This document shows, piece by piece, positions 17,476-27,313 of a DNA stretch of 64,000 nt (the first letter of the stretch is position 1; every line of letters begins with the position of its first letter). The notes below the pieces were generated by a model. It worked only from the letters and a program-made list of their open reading frames with translations, searched no databases and was not told the DNA's origin. Position numbers and translations under genes: made by a program. The DNA is taken from positions 2,396,501 through 2,460,500 of the forward strand of contig NZ_CP137636.1 in NCBI RefSeq assembly GCF_036670015.1. Reading direction: 5' to 3'. The stretch comes from Niallia sp. XMNu-256 (GTDB taxonomy: Bacteria; Bacillota; Bacilli; Bacillales; Cytobacillaceae).

Positions 17476-17667
17476 AACTAACTTTCTTAAGGGGGGTGCT
17501 TTCGTCCCTCCCTGATGACTAGCTTTAGGTCACAGCTTGCTGGTAACGCAGACGTTACCAGCATAGCGTCCTTAATTGTGTTCATTATTTCAGAGCTATA
17601 AAGGCAGTTGAACCCCATCCACCTTTAAAGGTACGGTAATTTTTTTCTTCCCGTTAAACCTAATAAA
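17476..17667 (+). ncRNA. HEARO/IscB omega-RNA-like element, copy B
   Basis: It directly follows GTGA and begins AACTAAC. Features in order: a G/C-rich 5' hairpin (AAGGGGGG with CCCTCCCT); CAGACGTTACC; GTGTTCATTATTTCAGAGC; TAAAGGCAGTTGAACCCC; a CCACCTTTAAAGGT hairpin; and the 3' end CCCGTTAAACCTAATAAAG. This copy best matches the HEARO consensus as I remember it. There is no associated iscB. Confidence 0.6.
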
Positions 17668-17687
17668 GATATGGATTGATATAAAAA

Positions 17688-18905
17688 TTATTCCGTCTGT
17701 AAGTTGTTTGTTCGTTGTTGTTCCTTTTGAACAACGGCTGCCTTCTTTCCATGTACGAAATAGTAAATAAGAACACCTACTAATGAAATCACGGCCATTA
17801 AAACATACATGCCCCTAAATCCAGTTAACGGTAAGACAAACCCGAGAATAAATGGACCGACCCCTATACCAAAATCATAAAAAACAAAGTAGGTTGAAGT
17901 TGCTAAACCAATCCGATGACTCGGTGCTAAGTTTATAGCAACCGTCTGGGCACTTGATTGAAATGTACCGAAACCAACCCCGATAATTGCACCAGCAATT
18001 AACAAACTCATACCATGTTGGGCTTGACTTAAAATAAATAAACCAACCGCAAATAGAATTAAAGAAGGATAGATCACCTTATTTTCACCTTTTAAATCAA
18101 ATAACTTCCCTGTAAATGGTCGAGAAATTAATAGAAAAGCTGCATACATGACAAAGAAAAAGCTCGCTGCAGTTACTAAATTAATTACTTCCGCATAACT
18201 GCTAATAAACGATAAAATACTTGAATAAACAAAGCCAAAAATCGCTACAAGAATCGCAATGGGCATCGTCGTTTTTTCAAAATAGTCACTTAACCGAAAG
18301 CCGCTCTTAACTGATATTGGGTGACTCACAACTTCTAACTTAGTTACCTTTAAAAATAATGTCGCAACAATAGCAATAATAGATAGAATCGTTGTCACAA
18401 TAAATATCACCTTATGATCAAAGTGTTGTATAATCCATAATCCGATAAAAGGACCAACTGCCATTGCCAAGTTCGTACTGGTGGCAAAATACCCCATTCC
18501 TTCACCACGTCGTGAGGATGGAATGATATCTGCTGCAATTGTCCCAGTTGCGGTTGTCCCGATACCAAAGGCAAATCCATGAATAAAACGAACAAGTAAT
18601 AATACGGACAAATGATTGATTGGAAAGTACAATAACATAAAAACAAAAAACAGACTGAGTCCAATCAATAATAATTTCTTCTTATCGACTCGACCAATCA
18701 TTTTTCCTGCGATGGGTCGAACAAGCACAGCTCCAAGTACAAATATACTTGATGCCAAACCTGCCATACTTTGCGAAGCGTCAAATTTTTCAATTGAATA
18801 TACCGCTAATGTTACCATTAACATATAAAATGAAATAAACAATAAAAAGTTAGATAATGAAACCATTAGAAAGTCATTCGTCCATAGTTTTGGTTTCTGG
18901 TTCAT
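17688..18905 (-). CDS. MFS transporter, YwoG/YttB-like drug exporter
   Basis: 405-residue, 12-segment MFS protein. The first half has the RPIAGKMIGRVDKKK loop 2-3 motif and GTTATGTIAADIIPSSRRGEGMGYF, typical of the DHA1-like exporters YwoG/YttB. The second half repeats RPFTGKLFDLKGENK. The start follows GGAGC by 6 nt. It lies 12 nt downstream of a MarR regulator and must be cotranscribed with it, so it is probably an effector-inducible efflux pump. The drug or metabolite is unknown. Confidence 0.85.
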   Translation of the reverse strand: MNQKPKLWTNDFLMVSLSNFLLFISFYMLMVTLAVYSIEKFDASQSMAGLASSIFVLGAVLVRPIAGKMIGRVDKKKLLLIGLSLFFVFMLLYFPINHLSVLLLVRFIHGFAFGIGTTATGTIAADIIPSSRRGEGMGYFATSTNLAMAVGPFIGLWIIQHFDHKVIFIVTTILSIIAIVATLFLKVTKLEVVSHPISVKSGFRLSDYFEKTTMPIAILVAIFGFVYSSILSFISSYAEVINLVTAASFFFVMYAAFLLISRPFTGKLFDLKGENKVIYPSLILFAVGLFILSQAQHGMSLLIAGAIIGVGFGTFQSSAQTVAINLAPSHRIGLATSTYFVFYDFGIGVGPFILGFVLPLTGFRGMYVLMAVISLVGVLIYYFVHGKKAAVVQKEQQRTNNLQTE

Positions 18906-18917
18906 ACTTGTGCTCCT

Positions 18918-19328
18918 TTACACTAATTTATCCTTTAATGTTTTGAATGCTCGTAAAATCATCTCTCTCTCGGTTTCGGTAATTCCCTCGATCAACTCTC
19001 CTTCAAATGTCTCCACAACCTTTATTGCCTCTTGATAAACCTCATTCCCTTTTACTGTAAGCTTAATTTTCCGTTCCCGTTTATCATTACTAGAAATCCT
19101 TTCAACGAGCTGACTTTGTTCTAATCGATCAACCGTGCGTGAAATCGTCGGTTTTTCAACATTCAAATATCGACTAATCTCAACAAGTGTAGAAGCCTCA
19201 TAATGTTTTAAATAATAAACAATAAGCCATTGTGAATGATACAGTCCTACCTCTCTTAGTTGTTCATTCAATTTTTTCGTAAACGATCTTGAAAATTGTA
19301 ATTGATAATGGAAAAAAGATAGTTCCAT
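18918..19328 (-). CDS. MarR-family transcriptional regulator
   Basis: 136-residue winged-helix repressor. The recognition region is LVEISRYLNVEKPTISRTVDRLEQSQLVERISSND, with the wing residues DKRERKIKLT. GGAGG lies 8 nt before the ATG. Two near-identical palindromes of the form TAGTTAC/G-N-GGTAACTA (19350-19367 and 19413-19430) lie in its promoter region and are probably its operators, implying autoregulation of the marR-MFS operon. The ligand is unknown. Confidence 0.92.
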   Translation of the reverse strand: MELSFFHYQLQFSRSFTKKLNEQLREVGLYHSQWLIVYYLKHYEASTLVEISRYLNVEKPTISRTVDRLEQSQLVERISSNDKRERKIKLTVKGNEVYQEAIKVVETFEGELIEGITETEREMILRAFKTLKDKLV

Positions 19329-19349
19329 TTAGAAACCTCCGAACTTTAA

Positions 19350-19367
19350 TAGTTACTTAGGTAACTA
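19350..19367. promoter_or_regulatory. Probable MarR operator, proximal
   Basis: Palindrome TAGTTACTTAGGTAACTA, 22 bp upstream of the marR start codon. It shares 16 of 18 positions with the second site 63 bp away. Confidence 0.7.
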
Positions 19368-19412
19368 TATTTTTAAAAAATATAAATAAAATGTTACATA
19401 TCTATATATATT

Positions 19413-19430
19413 TAGTTAGCTAGGTAACTA
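19413..19430. promoter_or_regulatory. Probable MarR operator, distal
   Basis: Palindrome TAGTTAGCTAGGTAACTA, with further ATATT/AATAT flanking symmetry (19409-19434). The centre-to-centre distance to the proximal site is 63 bp, six helical turns. Confidence 0.7.
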
Positions 19431-19615
19431 AATATATAAAAGTTTTTAATTTAATTATCTAATTAAGTATACATGATATTTCACAAAACGTACATATTTA
19501 AATCACAACGCTGTTTAAATGTAACAAACATTATTCAGTTTCTTAGGATAAATGGAAGGAAAGTTATCGTTGTTTATCGAATATTATATTAACTATAAAA
19601 AAGAGGTGTATATGC

Positions 19616-19981
19616 ATGGCGAGTTATTGGACTAAATATGAGGACACTCATTTAATGAAAGCGATTCCACTGTATCGTCAAAGGTTAATGCACGCCAATT
19701 CCACTGATAAAGTAACACTAGAGGTAGCGATATATATTCAGAAAACTATCCCTGAACTTCAGGACCGTACCATCGATTCTATTGAAAAACGTCTCCCCTA
19801 TTTTGAAAACTTATTAGCCGGTGTTTTTGAAAAAAGTGACTATGCTAAAAAAGACCAATACCTTTATTCATTTTTACCTCGTGACAACGAAGGAAGGATA
19901 CCTAACCCCTGCTTTACTCGACACAAATATAACGGTGCCTTATCCCAGTATCTTAAAAAAGAGAATCAAGACATCGCTTAA
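19616..19981 (+). CDS. Hypothetical protein with SANT/Myb-like start
   Basis: 121-residue soluble protein. The first 15 residues (ASYWTKYEDTHLMKA) resemble the beginning of a Myb/SANT helix, and a later stretch (DRTIDSIEKRLPYFENLL) is helical, so nucleic acid binding is conceivable. AAGAGGTG lies 7 nt before the ATG at 19616. It is oriented away from marR. I recognise no family; function unknown. Confidence 0.6.
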   Translation: MASYWTKYEDTHLMKAIPLYRQRLMHANSTDKVTLEVAIYIQKTIPELQDRTIDSIEKRLPYFENLLAGVFEKSDYAKKDQYLYSFLPRDNEGRIPNPCFTRHKYNGALSQYLKKENQDIA

Positions 19982-20146
19982 TTTAGTAAATAAAAATATA
20001 ATAGGATAATAATTTATTACACTTATTAAACTCAAAAAAACTTCAATTAAAGCTAGTATAATCAAAGATAATCAAATGTAAAATTGGCTAGATTGATTCC
20101 AGTAGAATACCACTCAATCTAGCCAATAAGCTCTACAATAAAGTGA

Positions 20147-20196
20147 AGCTCCCCCATTGGTTTTCTGCCATCCCCACCCTTTCAGCCTGATAAAAA
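20147..20196 (+). repeat. Possible deletion derivative of the HEARO-like element
   Basis: It follows GTGA and starts AGCTCCCCCATTGG. It ends TTTCAGCCTGATAAAAAA, like the 3' end of copy D (TTAAGCCTGATAAAAA), with CATCCCCACC between. It appears to keep only the two ends of the 200-bp element. Confidence 0.35.
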
Positions 20197-20235
20197 ACTA
20201 ACTATTGAAGGTAACCTCCTTAGTTAAGCTTTTTA

Positions 20236-20436
20236 TTACGGTCCATCACAGCCAACCGGTTCTACACCTGCTGCAATCGCATTTTCAGTACAAACTTCAG
20301 CAGTCGTCGTTAAAGTCGATCTTCCACCACTGAAAGCTAAAAAGGAGAGAGCTACGGCAATAATGAGAAATAAAACTGTTTTTACAATCAGTTTCCCAGT
20401 AATCTTGATTTCAAAACCCATTACTTCAAATGACAT
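20236..20436 (-). CDS. Small single-pass membrane protein
   Basis: 66-residue protein: a short amphipathic start (SFEVMGFEIKITGK), one membrane segment (about residues 17-38), and an outward-facing tail with two cysteines (EVCTEN and VGCDGP). The ATG at 20436 is 6 nt after GGGGG; a TTG one codon upstream also fits the frame. No family recognised. The tail cysteines may form a disulfide. Confidence 0.6.
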   Translation of the reverse strand: MSFEVMGFEIKITGKLIVKTVLFLIIAVALSFLAFSGGRSTLTTTAEVCTENAIAAGVEPVGCDGP

Positions 20437-20550
20437 CAAAATCCCCCTCTTATGTAAAATAAAAAAGTACTATTCTACTATATTATAAGCTTTTCTTAGA
20501 TCTAAAGGGACATTTCATAAAACTATTCATAAATTAGCAACAAATCCTAA

Positions 20551-20601
20551 ATAAAAAAACAGTATTCCTGTCGATTATTAATAACAGACAGAAATACTGT
20601 T
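20551..20601 (-). terminator. Terminator of the yfiBC-like operon
   Basis: A 15-bp stem with one mismatch (20558-20572 with 20587-20601), followed by seven U residues on the minus strand. Confidence 0.85.
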
Positions 20602-20618
20602 CATGAGATTAATACTTT

Positions 20619-22451
20619 TTAATAAGACTCCTTTAAAAGCGGATCTTCCCTAAGTTTTAACTGACTTTCGTACATGCTATAATAAAACCCCTTCTGTCTT
20701 AAGAGTTCTTCATGTGTTCCTTTTTCAATCAATTCCCCACTATGGATTACAAAAATTTGATCCGCATTTTCAATTGTTTTAAGACGATGAGCGATCAAAA
20801 AGCTAGTCCGTCCTTCCATTAAATGGTTTAGACCACGTTGAATTTCTATTTCCGTTCTTGTATCAATACTTGATGTAGCTTCATCTAAAATAAGGATATC
20901 CGAATCGGCAAGGATGACTCTTGCAATAGCTAATAGCTGTCTTTGACCTTGACTTAAGTTCATTCCACCTGACGTAACCTGAGTGTCATATCCATTTGGT
21001 AAATGTTTGATAAATTGATGGGCCGAGGCCATCTTAGCAGCTTCAATTACCTCTTCATCTGTTGCATCAAGTCGACCATAACGGATATTTTCCATAATAT
21101 TTCCTGAAAATAAAAATGTATCCTGCAGGACAATTCCCATTTTCTTTCGTAAATCCTTTACTTTATAATCCGTAATATTGATGCCGTCAATTTTAACCGC
21201 TCCACTAGTTACATCATAAAACCTTGATAAAAGATTGATAGTGGTTGTTTTCCCTGAACCTGTTGGACCAACAAGAGCAATTTTCTCTCCGGCTTTCACT
21301 TTAAAATTAATATTTTTCAAGACTGGTTTATTTATCTCATACTCAAAGGAAACAGAAGTAAACTCAACATTTCCTCTAAAGGACTCAACTGTAATCGCAT
21401 TTGCTTTATCAACAATATCAGGAGTCTCATCCATGACCTCAAAGACACGTTCTGCACCTGCTATTGCAGATTGGAACATATTCAAAAGACTGGATAGTTG
21501 ATTAATGGGCCGGAAAAATTGACGTGAGTAAGTTACAAACGCAGCAATCACACCAATTGTTGTCATCTCTTTAACGACCATGACAGCACCGGTCCCAATC
21601 ACCAATCCTAGACCTAAGTTGTTGATAAAGTTATTCGTTGGTCCGACAAAACCAGAGACCATATCTGCACTCATCGCTGAATATCGTAGTCTTTCGTTCA
21701 CTTCAGAGAACTTCCGAACAGTTTCTTCTTCTTTTCCGAAAAGTGTAATGACATCATTCCCAGAAATGGACTCTTCTACAAAACCATTTAATTCCCCTAA
21801 GTCTCTTTGCCTTTTAATAAAATAACTGCTGCTATACTTTATGATTTTTTTCGTTGTGTATGCCATTAAAGGAATCATTAACAGTGCCACAATTGCTAAA
21901 ATCCAGTTAAGTGAGAACATTGCAATTGAAACTCCCGTTGCCATTAAAACGGTTGATAAAATTCCTACAACACTTTGACTTAACGCGCTGTTAAGACTAT
22001 CAATATCATTTGTAACACGACTCATCAAATCACCATGGCTATGCTTATCAAAAAATCGTAATGATAGAGATTGAAATTTATCAAATAAGTCTTGACGTAA
22101 ATGTTGAATCGTTCGCAAAGAGACTCGGACCATCATAAAGGTTTGTAACCATGTAAATATAGCAACTGCAGTATAAACAATAGCTAGAACAACAACGAGA
22201 CGAAACGTCCCGTGTAAATCTTTCGGAATAATATAATTGTCAATAATGACTCCAATTAAATAAGGTCCTACAAGTCCCAATAGAGTAGAAATAATGACAA
22301 ATATAACAGAGGCGATTAAGGCCGACTTATGGTTTTCCATGTAGCGCCAAATTCTCTTCAATGTTCCCTTTCGATCTTTTGCCTTTTCAACCGGCCCGCC
22401 CATCCTTGGTCCTCTAGCACGACTCATAATGTTGGAGGAGGATTTACTCAT
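20619..22451 (-). CDS. ABC exporter subunit, permease-ATPase fusion (YfiC-like)
   Basis: Half-transporter (610 aa) with six membrane segments (about residues 40-330) and a C-terminal ATPase. Walker A is GPTGSGKTT, the Q-loop MGIVLQDTF, Walker B ILILDEATSS with catalytic Glu, and the switch IAHRL. The signature is altered to LSQGQ. With the upstream subunit it would form an asymmetric heterodimer of the TM287/288 or BmrCD kind, here with the canonical Walker B Glu. The frame opens at 22553, but GGAAGGTG with 7-nt spacing sets the start at 22451, overlapping the upstream gene by 8 nt. The substrate is probably a drug or lipid. Confidence 0.88.
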   Translation of the reverse strand: MSKSSSNIMSRARGPRMGGPVEKAKDRKGTLKRIWRYMENHKSALIASVIFVIISTLLGLVGPYLIGVIIDNYIIPKDLHGTFRLVVVLAIVYTAVAIFTWLQTFMMVRVSLRTIQHLRQDLFDKFQSLSLRFFDKHSHGDLMSRVTNDIDSLNSALSQSVVGILSTVLMATGVSIAMFSLNWILAIVALLMIPLMAYTTKKIIKYSSSYFIKRQRDLGELNGFVEESISGNDVITLFGKEEETVRKFSEVNERLRYSAMSADMVSGFVGPTNNFINNLGLGLVIGTGAVMVVKEMTTIGVIAAFVTYSRQFFRPINQLSSLLNMFQSAIAGAERVFEVMDETPDIVDKANAITVESFRGNVEFTSVSFEYEINKPVLKNINFKVKAGEKIALVGPTGSGKTTTINLLSRFYDVTSGAVKIDGINITDYKVKDLRKKMGIVLQDTFLFSGNIMENIRYGRLDATDEEVIEAAKMASAHQFIKHLPNGYDTQVTSGGMNLSQGQRQLLAIARVILADSDILILDEATSSIDTRTEIEIQRGLNHLMEGRTSFLIAHRLKTIENADQIFVIHSGELIEKGTHEELLRQKGFYYSMYESQLKLREDPLLKESY

Positions 22452-24183
22452 CTGAATACACCTTCCTTCCAGATTGGGTCGAATAAATTTCCCGGTATAA
22501 TTGACTCGTTCGCAACAATTCTTGATGCGTACCAATTGACTCGATTTTACCATCCTCCATAACTATTATTTGATCACAATCGATAATGGAGGAAGTTTTA
22601 GATGAAATAATAAATTTTGTGATTGTTGAATTGGTTCTTTTTAACGCTTTTTGAACAGAAGCCTCTGAAATCGCATCAATCGCAGAAGTAGAATCATCAA
22701 GAATAAGAATACTTGGGTTTTTAACAAAAGCACGGGCCATTGATAACCTTTGTTTCTGCCCCCCAGATAAATTTGTTGCCCCCTGCATAAGCTTATAAGT
22801 GAAGCCACCTTCTAAGCGATCGATAAACTCACGTGCAGTTGCCGCTTCTGAGGCTCGTTGTAATTCACTTGTTGAAGCATCAGCTTTGCCATAACGTAAA
22901 TTTTCTTCGATACTCCCTGAAAATAAAGTTGCTTTTTGTGGAACAAAACCGATTCTTGAGCGAAGCTGTTGGAGAGAATAATCTTACATATTCTTACCAT
23001 CAATCAAAATTTGTCCAGAATCGGGATCATAAAGTCTTGGGATCAATTTCATTAATGTTGATTTCCCGCTACCAGTTGGACCGATAATTCCAATCATTTC
23101 TCCCGCTTTCACCTTAAAGTTTATCTTTTTTAGAACATATTCCCCATTTTTACTATAACTAAAATCTACATCTTGAAATTCAAGATGCCCATGAATATCA
23201 CTGACATTCGGTTGTAAAGACTCAGTAATATCAAGCTTTGTTTCAAATATATCTACAATCCTTCCTGCAGATGGAAACGCTCGAGCAATTTGCATGAGAA
23301 CATGACTGCTTGAAATGAGTCCATTCATCATAATGTTTAAATAATTGATAAACGCTAATATTACACCGACTCCAAGAGTCCCTTCATTAACTTTAATTGC
23401 CCCCATCCAAAGGCCTGCCACAATACCAACATTTACAACAAACATCATAATCGGCATTAGTGTAAAAATAACCTGTTCAGCAGACAAATTTCGGTTTGTC
23501 AGCTGATGATTAAGCTTCTTAAACTGCTTCATTTCATAGTCCTGACGATCAAATGCTTTAATGACTCGTATTCCTGACAGTGTTTCCTGGAGCTTTGTAT
23601 TTACCGCATCCATTGCTTTTTGCACTAATGAAAATAAATCCCCCGTTTTTTTAGAAAAAAAGTAGATCAACGATACTAAAATCGGGATTGAAATGAGCAA
23701 GATTGGAAATAACTCACGAGCTGTAACCCATACAATAATAACCGATCCGATAAATAAGAGTGGGCCACGTACAAAAACCCTTAAAGTCAAAATTAATGCT
23801 GATTGTATTGCTGAAATATCATTTGTCACAATCGTGATGAGTTTCCCATTCCCAAATGCATCTGTATTACGACTGGAAAACTGGGTAATTTTTTTAAAAA
23901 GGTCCTGTCGTATATCAGAAGAAAAATGAACAGCGGCTTTTGAAGCATATATCGAACTTCCTGCCCCTGCAATTAAACCGATAAATGCTGAGAGGAGCAT
24001 GAATAAACCATACTTAATGACATAGGCGTTATCTCCGTTGACAATCCCTGTATCAATAATCCTCTGCATCATGGTCGGCTGAATTAAATCCATTGCCACT
24101 TCGATGCACATAAGTAATGGGCCTAAGAGAGCAAACCACGTATATGGTTTAATATAATGTAATAATTTTTTCATGGAGTTCAT
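22444..24183 (-). pseudogene. ABC exporter subunit (YfiB-like) with in-frame TAA
   Basis: One continuous frame of 580 codons encodes a six-segment permease plus ATPase, interrupted only by TAA at 22984-22986, between Walker A (GPTGSGKST) and the Q-loop (FVPQ). Downstream in the same frame follow LFSGSIEENLRYG, the signature LSGGQ, Walker B ILILDDSTSA (catalytic Glu replaced by Asp) and SSKTSSI (switch His replaced by Ser). These are the expected features of the degenerate partner of the 20619-22451 subunit. The site in relatives usually reads Asn-Val-Lys/Glu-Asp, so a one-base change is enough. The gene is broken unless the stop is read through or is an assembly error. Confidence 0.85.
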
Positions 24184-24567
24184 GAAATTTTCCCCTTTTT
24201 TCTATCTAGTTCATTTCTATTTTTCACGCTTTTAAAGTGTAATCATTTTAATCGATCTCTTCTAAAATAACAACGAATTAAACCTTTTGAGGCATATACT
24301 TATTACACTCAACACTAGGTTAAATTTGTAACATTTTGACTAATTTTGCAGAATGTATTTCTTTTTATCTAAAAATTGAGCATAATACCAATATTAACAC
24401 TTTAGAAATGAGGGATTAAAAGAACAAATACGTAATAGTTCATGTCCAAAAAAACTTTGTCGCTATCTTTACTATTTTAAATATTTAAAATATTCCATTT
24501 TTCATAAAATTGTTGTAATATTAAATAGACAACAATACAGATTAAAAAGAGGAGAGAATTTAATTAC
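24184..24567. other. Divergent intergenic region
   Basis: 384-bp AT-rich region between the ABC operon and the malic enzyme gene. It contains an AT-only palindrome near 24476-24492 (AAATATTTAAAATATT) but no clear promoter pair, riboswitch or reading frame with a binding site. Confidence 0.4.
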
Positions 24568-25803
24568 ATGTCAACATTACGAGAAGAAGCATTGAAAATG
24601 CATAAAGAAAACCGTGGTAAATTAGGGGTCTATTCAAAAGTACCTGTCCAAAATTCACAAGATTTAAGTCTAGCTTATTCCCCAGGTGTTGCAGAGCCTT
24701 GTAAAGATATTTATCAAGAAGAGCAAAAAGTCTATGATTATACGATGAAAGGGAATCTTGTAGCAGTTGTTTCCAATGGTACAGCAGTGCTTGGACTAGG
24801 AAATATCGGTCCTAAAGCAGCCATGCCAGTTATGGAAGGGAAAGCCTTATTATTTAAATCATTTGCTGATGTAGACGCCTTCCCAATTTGCCTAGATACG
24901 ACCGATCCTGATAAAGTGGTTGAAACAGTTAGACTATTAGAGCCAACATTTGGAGGCGTAAACTTAGAAGATATTGCAGCACCACAATGCTTTGAAATTG
25001 AGGATCGTCTAAAGAAGATTTGTAATATTCCGATTTTTCATGATGATCAACATGGAACGGCGATTGTTACGGCTGCTGGACTTCTCAATGCTTTAAAAAT
25101 TGTTGACAAAAAAATTGAAGATATTACCGTTGTAGCAAATGGCGCTGGTTCAGCGGGTGTAGCCATTACAAAATTATTGCTGCAAATGGGAGTAAAAGAT
25201 GTCCTTTTATGTGATACAAAAGGAATTATTTATGAAGGTCGTCCAAAGGGAATGAATCCATTTAAAGAAGAAATGGCAAAAATAACAAACAAAGCACAAA
25301 AGCAAGGCTCATTAGCAGATGCATTAACTGGAGCTGATGTATTTGTAGGAGTGTCAGCTGCAGGTGCAGTTACCCAAGACATGGTCCGTTCAATGAACCG
25401 AGATGCCATCATTTTTGCAATGGCAAATCCTACACCTGAAATAATGCCTACAGAAGCGAAAGAAGCAGGTGCAGTCGTCATTGGTACGGGTCGCTCTGAC
25501 TTCCCAAATCAGGTGAACAATGTTCTAGCATTTCCTGGAATTTTCCGCGGAGCATTAGATGTCCATGCAACAGAAATTAATGAAGAAATGAAGCTTGCCG
25601 CTGTCCATGCAATTGCCGGCCTTGTTTCAGATCAAGAGTTGAACCCGGATTATGTCATCCCAAATCCATTTGATCCAAGAGTTGCTGCGCATGTAGCTGC
25701 TGCAGTTGCAACCACTGCTATGGAAACGAATGTTGCCCAAAAACAAATAAATCCTAATGAAATAAAAGAAAGGCTTTTATCGTTAGCGACAACAAAAGCA
25801 TAA
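24568..25803 (+). CDS. ytsJ: NAD(P)-dependent malic enzyme (YtsJ-like)
   Basis: Oxidative decarboxylation of malate to pyruvate. The 411-residue length fits the short bacterial malic enzymes without a phosphotransacetylase domain. Motifs are [12 protein letters not shown], the catalytic Lys in [11 protein letters not shown], metal ligands in [13 protein letters not shown] and [11 protein letters not shown], the dinucleotide-binding NGAGSAGVA, and [16 protein letters not shown] lies upstream of the ATG. The gene is single, with a strong terminator after it. Cofactor preference (NADP for B. subtilis YtsJ) is inferred. Confidence 0.95.
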   Translation: MSTLREEALKMHKENRGKLGVYSKVPVQNSQDLSLAYSPGVAEPCKDIYQEEQKVYDYTMKGNLVAVVSNGTAVLGLGNIGPKAAMPVMEGKALLFKSFADVDAFPICLDTTDPDKVVETVRLLEPTFGGVNLEDIAAPQCFEIEDRLKKICNIPIFHDDQHGTAIVTAAGLLNALKIVDKKIEDITVVANGAGSAGVAITKLLLQMGVKDVLLCDTKGIIYEGRPKGMNPFKEEMAKITNKAQKQGSLADALTGADVFVGVSAAGAVTQDMVRSMNRDAIIFAMANPTPEIMPTEAKEAGAVVIGTGRSDFPNQVNNVLAFPGIFRGALDVHATEINEEMKLAAVHAIAGLVSDQELNPDYVIPNPFDPRVAAHVAAAVATTAMETNVAQKQINPNEIKERLLSLATTKA

Positions 25804-25817
25804 ATGATCTATCCGAA

Positions 25818-25853
25818 CAAAACCTGAACCTCTAACGGTTCAGGTTTTATTTT
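25818..25853 (+). terminator. Terminator of the malic enzyme gene
   Basis: A 12-bp stem (AAAACCTGAACC with GGTTCAGGTTTT) followed by a T-rich tract. Confidence 0.88.
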
Positions 25854-25986
25854 ACCAAGATTGCTACGGTTGCAAAAGCTGTTATTTGCTCTATATTAAA
25901 CACCTTTACAAATCGTGCCATTTCTTCTAACAGTCTTAAAAGAGGAATCAGACAAGTTGGTCTTTAAATAATAAAAACCTCGCTTC

Positions 25987-27239
25987 TTAGATTGCCCAGT
26001 CTCCATTACGGAAGATCGGAACCACTTCGCCATCTTGTTTGATGCCATCAATATTCATCTGATTCGAACCAATCATAAAGTCAACATGTACAGTTCCTGT
26101 GTTCATGCCATGTTGCTGTAACTCTTCCTCACTCATTTCTGTTCCACCTTGAATGGTCGAATGGTCGTCGGGTAACTGGATCCAATCGCCAAATGATTAG
26201 AGGCGTTTTCATCAAATAAAGTGTTAAAGAAAATAATCCCCGATTGAGAGATGGGTGAAGGGTCTGGGACTAGGGCAACTTCTCCCAAGCCGGTTCCACC
26301 TTCATTATCAAACACCAATTTTTTAATCGCTTCGTCCCCTTTTTCGGCGGAGATATCTGTAATTTTTCCATTATTAAAGTGTACTTCAATTCCCTCGATT
26401 AACGTTCCAGCATAACTAAGTGGTTTTGTGCTGCGGACTACTCCCTCCATCCGACGGGTATCAGGTGCAGTAAAAACCTCTTCCGTTGGCATATTGGCCA
26501 CGAACTCTTCCCCTTTTGGATTAAAACTTTGCGCAGCTGCCCAAATATGGTTCTTTGGCAAACCAAGAGTTAAATCCGTACCCGGTGCCGTATATCGAAG
26601 TGCATCAAATTGAATTTCATTTAATTTCGTTGCTTTTTCCTTCAATGTTTGGATATGTTGATCCCATGCTGCAATTGGGTCTTCTTCATAAACACGGCAA
26701 GTTGTGAAAATTTGATCCCATAAAGCATCTACTTGTTCTTCCGAACTGCTTAAATGAGGGAATACTTTTGCTGCCCAATCCGCTCCGGCTGCTGCCGCAA
26801 CCGTCCATTTCAAATCATCATTTTGCGTTGCCACACGCTGTGCTTTAAACGCCTTCCCTGCCACTTTTTGATAGGCTGCCACTTTTCCTGGATCCACTTC
26901 ATTTAATAGACCGGGATCACTAGAAATAATCGACAGTCGACTTACACGACGATTTAAAACATGGTCCTCTGATTCTTGAATTTCATAATCCTGTATATCC
27001 GTTAACACTTCTGTAGGCTGATGTAAGTAATTTAATTTCGTAATTTCATCATCCGACCATTTTACAATGACCTTTTCTGCTCCTAAAGTATACGCCTCTT
27101 TTGTGATCAATCGTGCTAGCGGCGCTTGGTCCACACTAATCGTCATCTTAACCCAATCGCCCTTTTGAACATTAATTCCTTTTGCTATTAAAAGTTTCGC
27201 GTACTTATGTAAATTTTTCTCAAAGTTAGGTAATGTCAT
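25987..27239 (-). pseudogene. ampS: Aminopeptidase AmpS (M29), frameshifted by an 8-bp duplication
   Basis: M29 metallo-aminopeptidase, about 414 residues if repaired (B. subtilis AmpS has about that length). The frame is intact from 27239 (AGGAGG, 8-nt spacing) to NHLAIGSSYPTTI. Then AATGGTCG occurs twice in tandem on the plus strand (26152-26159 and 26160-26167). The 8-bp insertion shifts the frame and stops translation at 26133. Removing one copy restores GGTEMSEEELQQHG...VHVDFMIGS...NGDWAI, ending at 25987. The lost part holds the metal-ligand His and Asp of VHVDF, so the truncated protein should be inactive. Confidence 0.88.
26152..26167. repeat. 8-bp tandem duplication inside ampS
   Basis: AATGGTCG occurs twice with no spacer. 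Deletion of one unit restores the conserved C-terminus of the aminopeptidase. Confidence 0.9.
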
Positions 27240-27313
27240 CTCTTTTTCCTCCTGTTTCATTTATAGTTAATATTTTATCATATGCAAAACATATGATAAA
27301 ACGGCTTCATCCA

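Noticed and set aside
22984-22986. Stop-codon recoding in yfiB similar to the TGA case
   Set aside because: The stop is TAA, which has no known amino-acid recoding in Bacilli. A nonsense mutation or sequence error is simpler.
22812-23003. Separate small gene between the two yfiB parts
   Set aside because: The original yfiB frame runs straight through with conserved ABC motifs, so this is an out-of-frame shadow.
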